A stretch of DNA of 6,443 nucleotides, taken from positions 1 through 6,443 of the forward strand of contig CAAGQE010000293.1 of the NCBI GenBank assembly GCA_900772035.1. The letters are read 5' to 3'. The notes under the pieces were generated by a model. That model was not told the DNA's origin. It made no database searches and was given only the letters and a program-made list of their open reading frames with translations. This document shows, piece by piece, positions 5,560 to 6,443 of this stretch. Position 1 is the stretch's first letter. The number at the start of each line of letters is the position of its first letter. The stretch comes from Candidatus Gastranaerophilales bacterium. Lineage in GTDB: Bacteria; Cyanobacteriota; Vampirovibrionia; Gastranaerophilales; Gastranaerophilaceae. A program made the translations under genes and the position numbers.

Positions 5560-5718
5560 TTATTCTTCTATTGCGGCATCAATAACGAAGTCGTTTTCGG
5601 TGACTTCAACGATAGCCCAACGCAAAACATTGAAGCCGAGTTTTTTGAACTCCGCTTCAACGTAATTTGCATCAAACGGCAATTTTTTTGCCACAATTAT
5701 TTGTTTTGTCGTAATCAT
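5560..5718 (-). CDS. 52-residue small protein overlapping the glmS stop, unknown function
   Basis: Reading frame from ATG 5718-5716 to TAA 5562-5560. The ATG shares one base with the glmS stop (TAATG), a typical termination-reinitiation coupling; no separate ribosome site is visible. The protein starts MITTKQIIVAKKLPFDANY, continues VEAEFKKLGFNVLRWAIVEV and ends acidic (TENDFVIDAAIEE). The pattern of a beta strand, a helix (DANYVEAEFKKLGF), then two beta strands suggests a small soluble alpha/beta fold. It has no signal peptide or membrane span. I do not recognise a family. Position suggests a GlmS-linked role or simple co-expression. The overlap start, the balanced amino-acid content and the exact packing against serB make it a probable real gene; no homology search could be done. 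Confidence 0.65.
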   Translation of the reverse strand: MITTKQIIVAKKLPFDANYVEAEFKKLGFNVLRWAIVEVTENDFVIDAAIEE

Positions 5719-6443
5719 TATTCAACCGTAACTGATTTTGCGAGGTTCCTCGGTTGATCAACATCTTTGCCCAAAAATTCGGCGATATAATATGCCAAAA
5801 GTTGGCAAGGAACGTTTGCAACAATCGGTGAGAGAAGTTCGGGAACTTCGGGGATATGAATAATATTTTCAAAAATATCGTTCAAATGCTCATCGTTTGA
5901 AGATGTCAACGCAATCAATCTTGCATTTCTTGCCTTTGCTTCTTCGCTGTTTGACAAGATTTTATCGTAGGTGATGCCACCGGGGATTAAGATTGAGAGA
6001 ACGGGCATTGTTTCATCCAACATTGCGATAGGACCGTGTTTCAATTCACCTGCTGAGTAGCCCGTTGCGTTGATGTAACTGATTTCTTTAAGTTTCAACG
6101 CACCTTCCAACGCAGTTGCGAGGTTGATACCTCTTGCAATGAAAATGAAGTTTCTGAAGTTTGCAAACTTTCTTGCAACGGTTTGAATTTCTTCGGTATT
6201 ATTGAGAATTTTTTCCATTTTTACGGGCAATTGAATCAATTCGTGCTTCAAATTGCGCATAAATTCGTGGGAAAGAGTGCCTTTGATTTCAGCGAGTTTA
6301 ATTGCCAAAAGGTAGAACGAAAGGACTTGAGCCGTGTAAGATTTTGTTGCGGCAACGGAGATTTCGATACCTGCATTTACGGGAATCAAACTGTCCGCAT
6401 AGCGAGCCATACTTGAATCGGGTCTGTTTGTGATGATTAAAGC
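5718..6443 (-). CDS. glmS: Glutamine:fructose-6-phosphate aminotransferase (isomerizing), C-terminal part (partial)
   Basis: The last 241 codons; the frame is open to the right edge, so the glutaminase domain and most of the first SIS domain lie outside. An internal ATG at 6410 is not a start, because codons before it (ALIITNRPDSS) already match the family. GlmS makes glucosamine-6-phosphate, the entry to UDP-GlcNAc for peptidoglycan and LPS, in the cytoplasm. Visible motifs: end of SIS domain 1 with NAGIEISVAATKSYTAQ, then SIS domain 2 with GALKLKEISYINATGYSAGE followed by LKHGPIAML. The C-terminus DQPRNLAKSVTVE is the signature GlmS tail that shields the sugar site, and it separates this gene from SIS-only relatives. 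Its stop overlaps the start of the small downstream gene by one base. Any glmS ribozyme or leader control would lie outside this window. Confidence 0.95.
   Translation of the reverse strand, partial: ALIITNRPDSSMARYADSLIPVNAGIEISVAATKSYTAQVLSFYLLAIKLAEIKGTLSHEFMRNLKHELIQLPVKMEKILNNTEEIQTVARKFANFRNFIFIARGINLATALEGALKLKEISYINATGYSAGELKHGPIAMLDETMPVLSILIPGGITYDKILSNSEEAKARNARLIALTSSNDEHLNDIFENIIHIPEVPELLSPIVANVPCQLLAYYIAEFLGKDVDQPRNLAKSVTVE

Noticed and set aside
5493..5560. Short inverted repeats (ATTGCG/CGCAAT and GCAATTATTGC) near the serB stop as a possible terminator
   Set aside because: Stems are six bases or fewer, loops are unsuitable, and no T run follows on either strand.

Overview
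This AT-rich window looks like chromosomal DNA of a diderm (outer-membrane) bacterium. The evidence is an exported M23 peptidase with a long coiled coil, followed by an OstA/Lpt-like envelope protein. The codon and protein style, together with a short-type alpha-glucan phosphorylase, would suit a gut-type anaerobe such as the non-photosynthetic cyanobacterial relatives (Melainabacteria/Vampirovibrionia). That placement is a guess from general impression, and no rRNA or marker gene here settles it. No mobile element, CRISPR array, tRNA or rRNA was seen.

Left part (1-1869, all minus strand): an envelope operon read right to left. It starts with a 34-residue single-pass membrane protein (1765-1869). 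Six bases later comes an EnvC/LytM-type M23 peptidase (634-1758), and 16 bases after that a GTG-started OstA-domain protein that runs off the left edge (1-617). A 111-base gap to the right holds a weak promoter candidate and a pair of near-identical 13/14-base repeats.

Middle (1981-4268, minus strand): an alpha-glucan phosphorylase (glgP-type) ends in a strong hairpin terminator with a UUCG loop. A 5-formyltetrahydrofolate cyclo-ligase starts immediately after it. A perfect TATAAT sits in the terminator tail seven bases before the ATG, which suggests a leaderless transcript. The phosphorylase keeps the family's glucan and phosphate motifs but has Ser430 where the PLP-binding lysine is expected. 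This is the most striking single observation in the window.

Right part: a 305-base divergent intergenic region carries good promoter candidates in both directions. On the plus strand, a 120-residue coiled-coil protein of unknown function overlaps the phosphoserine phosphatase gene serB by ATGA. Converging on serB from the right edge are the 3' part of glmS and an overlapping 52-residue small gene. The serB stop and the small gene's stop lie back to back with no base between them.

Taken together the genes are mostly housekeeping: envelope assembly (peptidase, OstA protein, and GlmS supplying glucosamine-6-phosphate for peptidoglycan and LPS), storage glucan use, one-carbon metabolism and serine synthesis. 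The likely undescribed items are the three small or hypothetical genes and the lysine-less phosphorylase. I saw no clear defence or mobile system.
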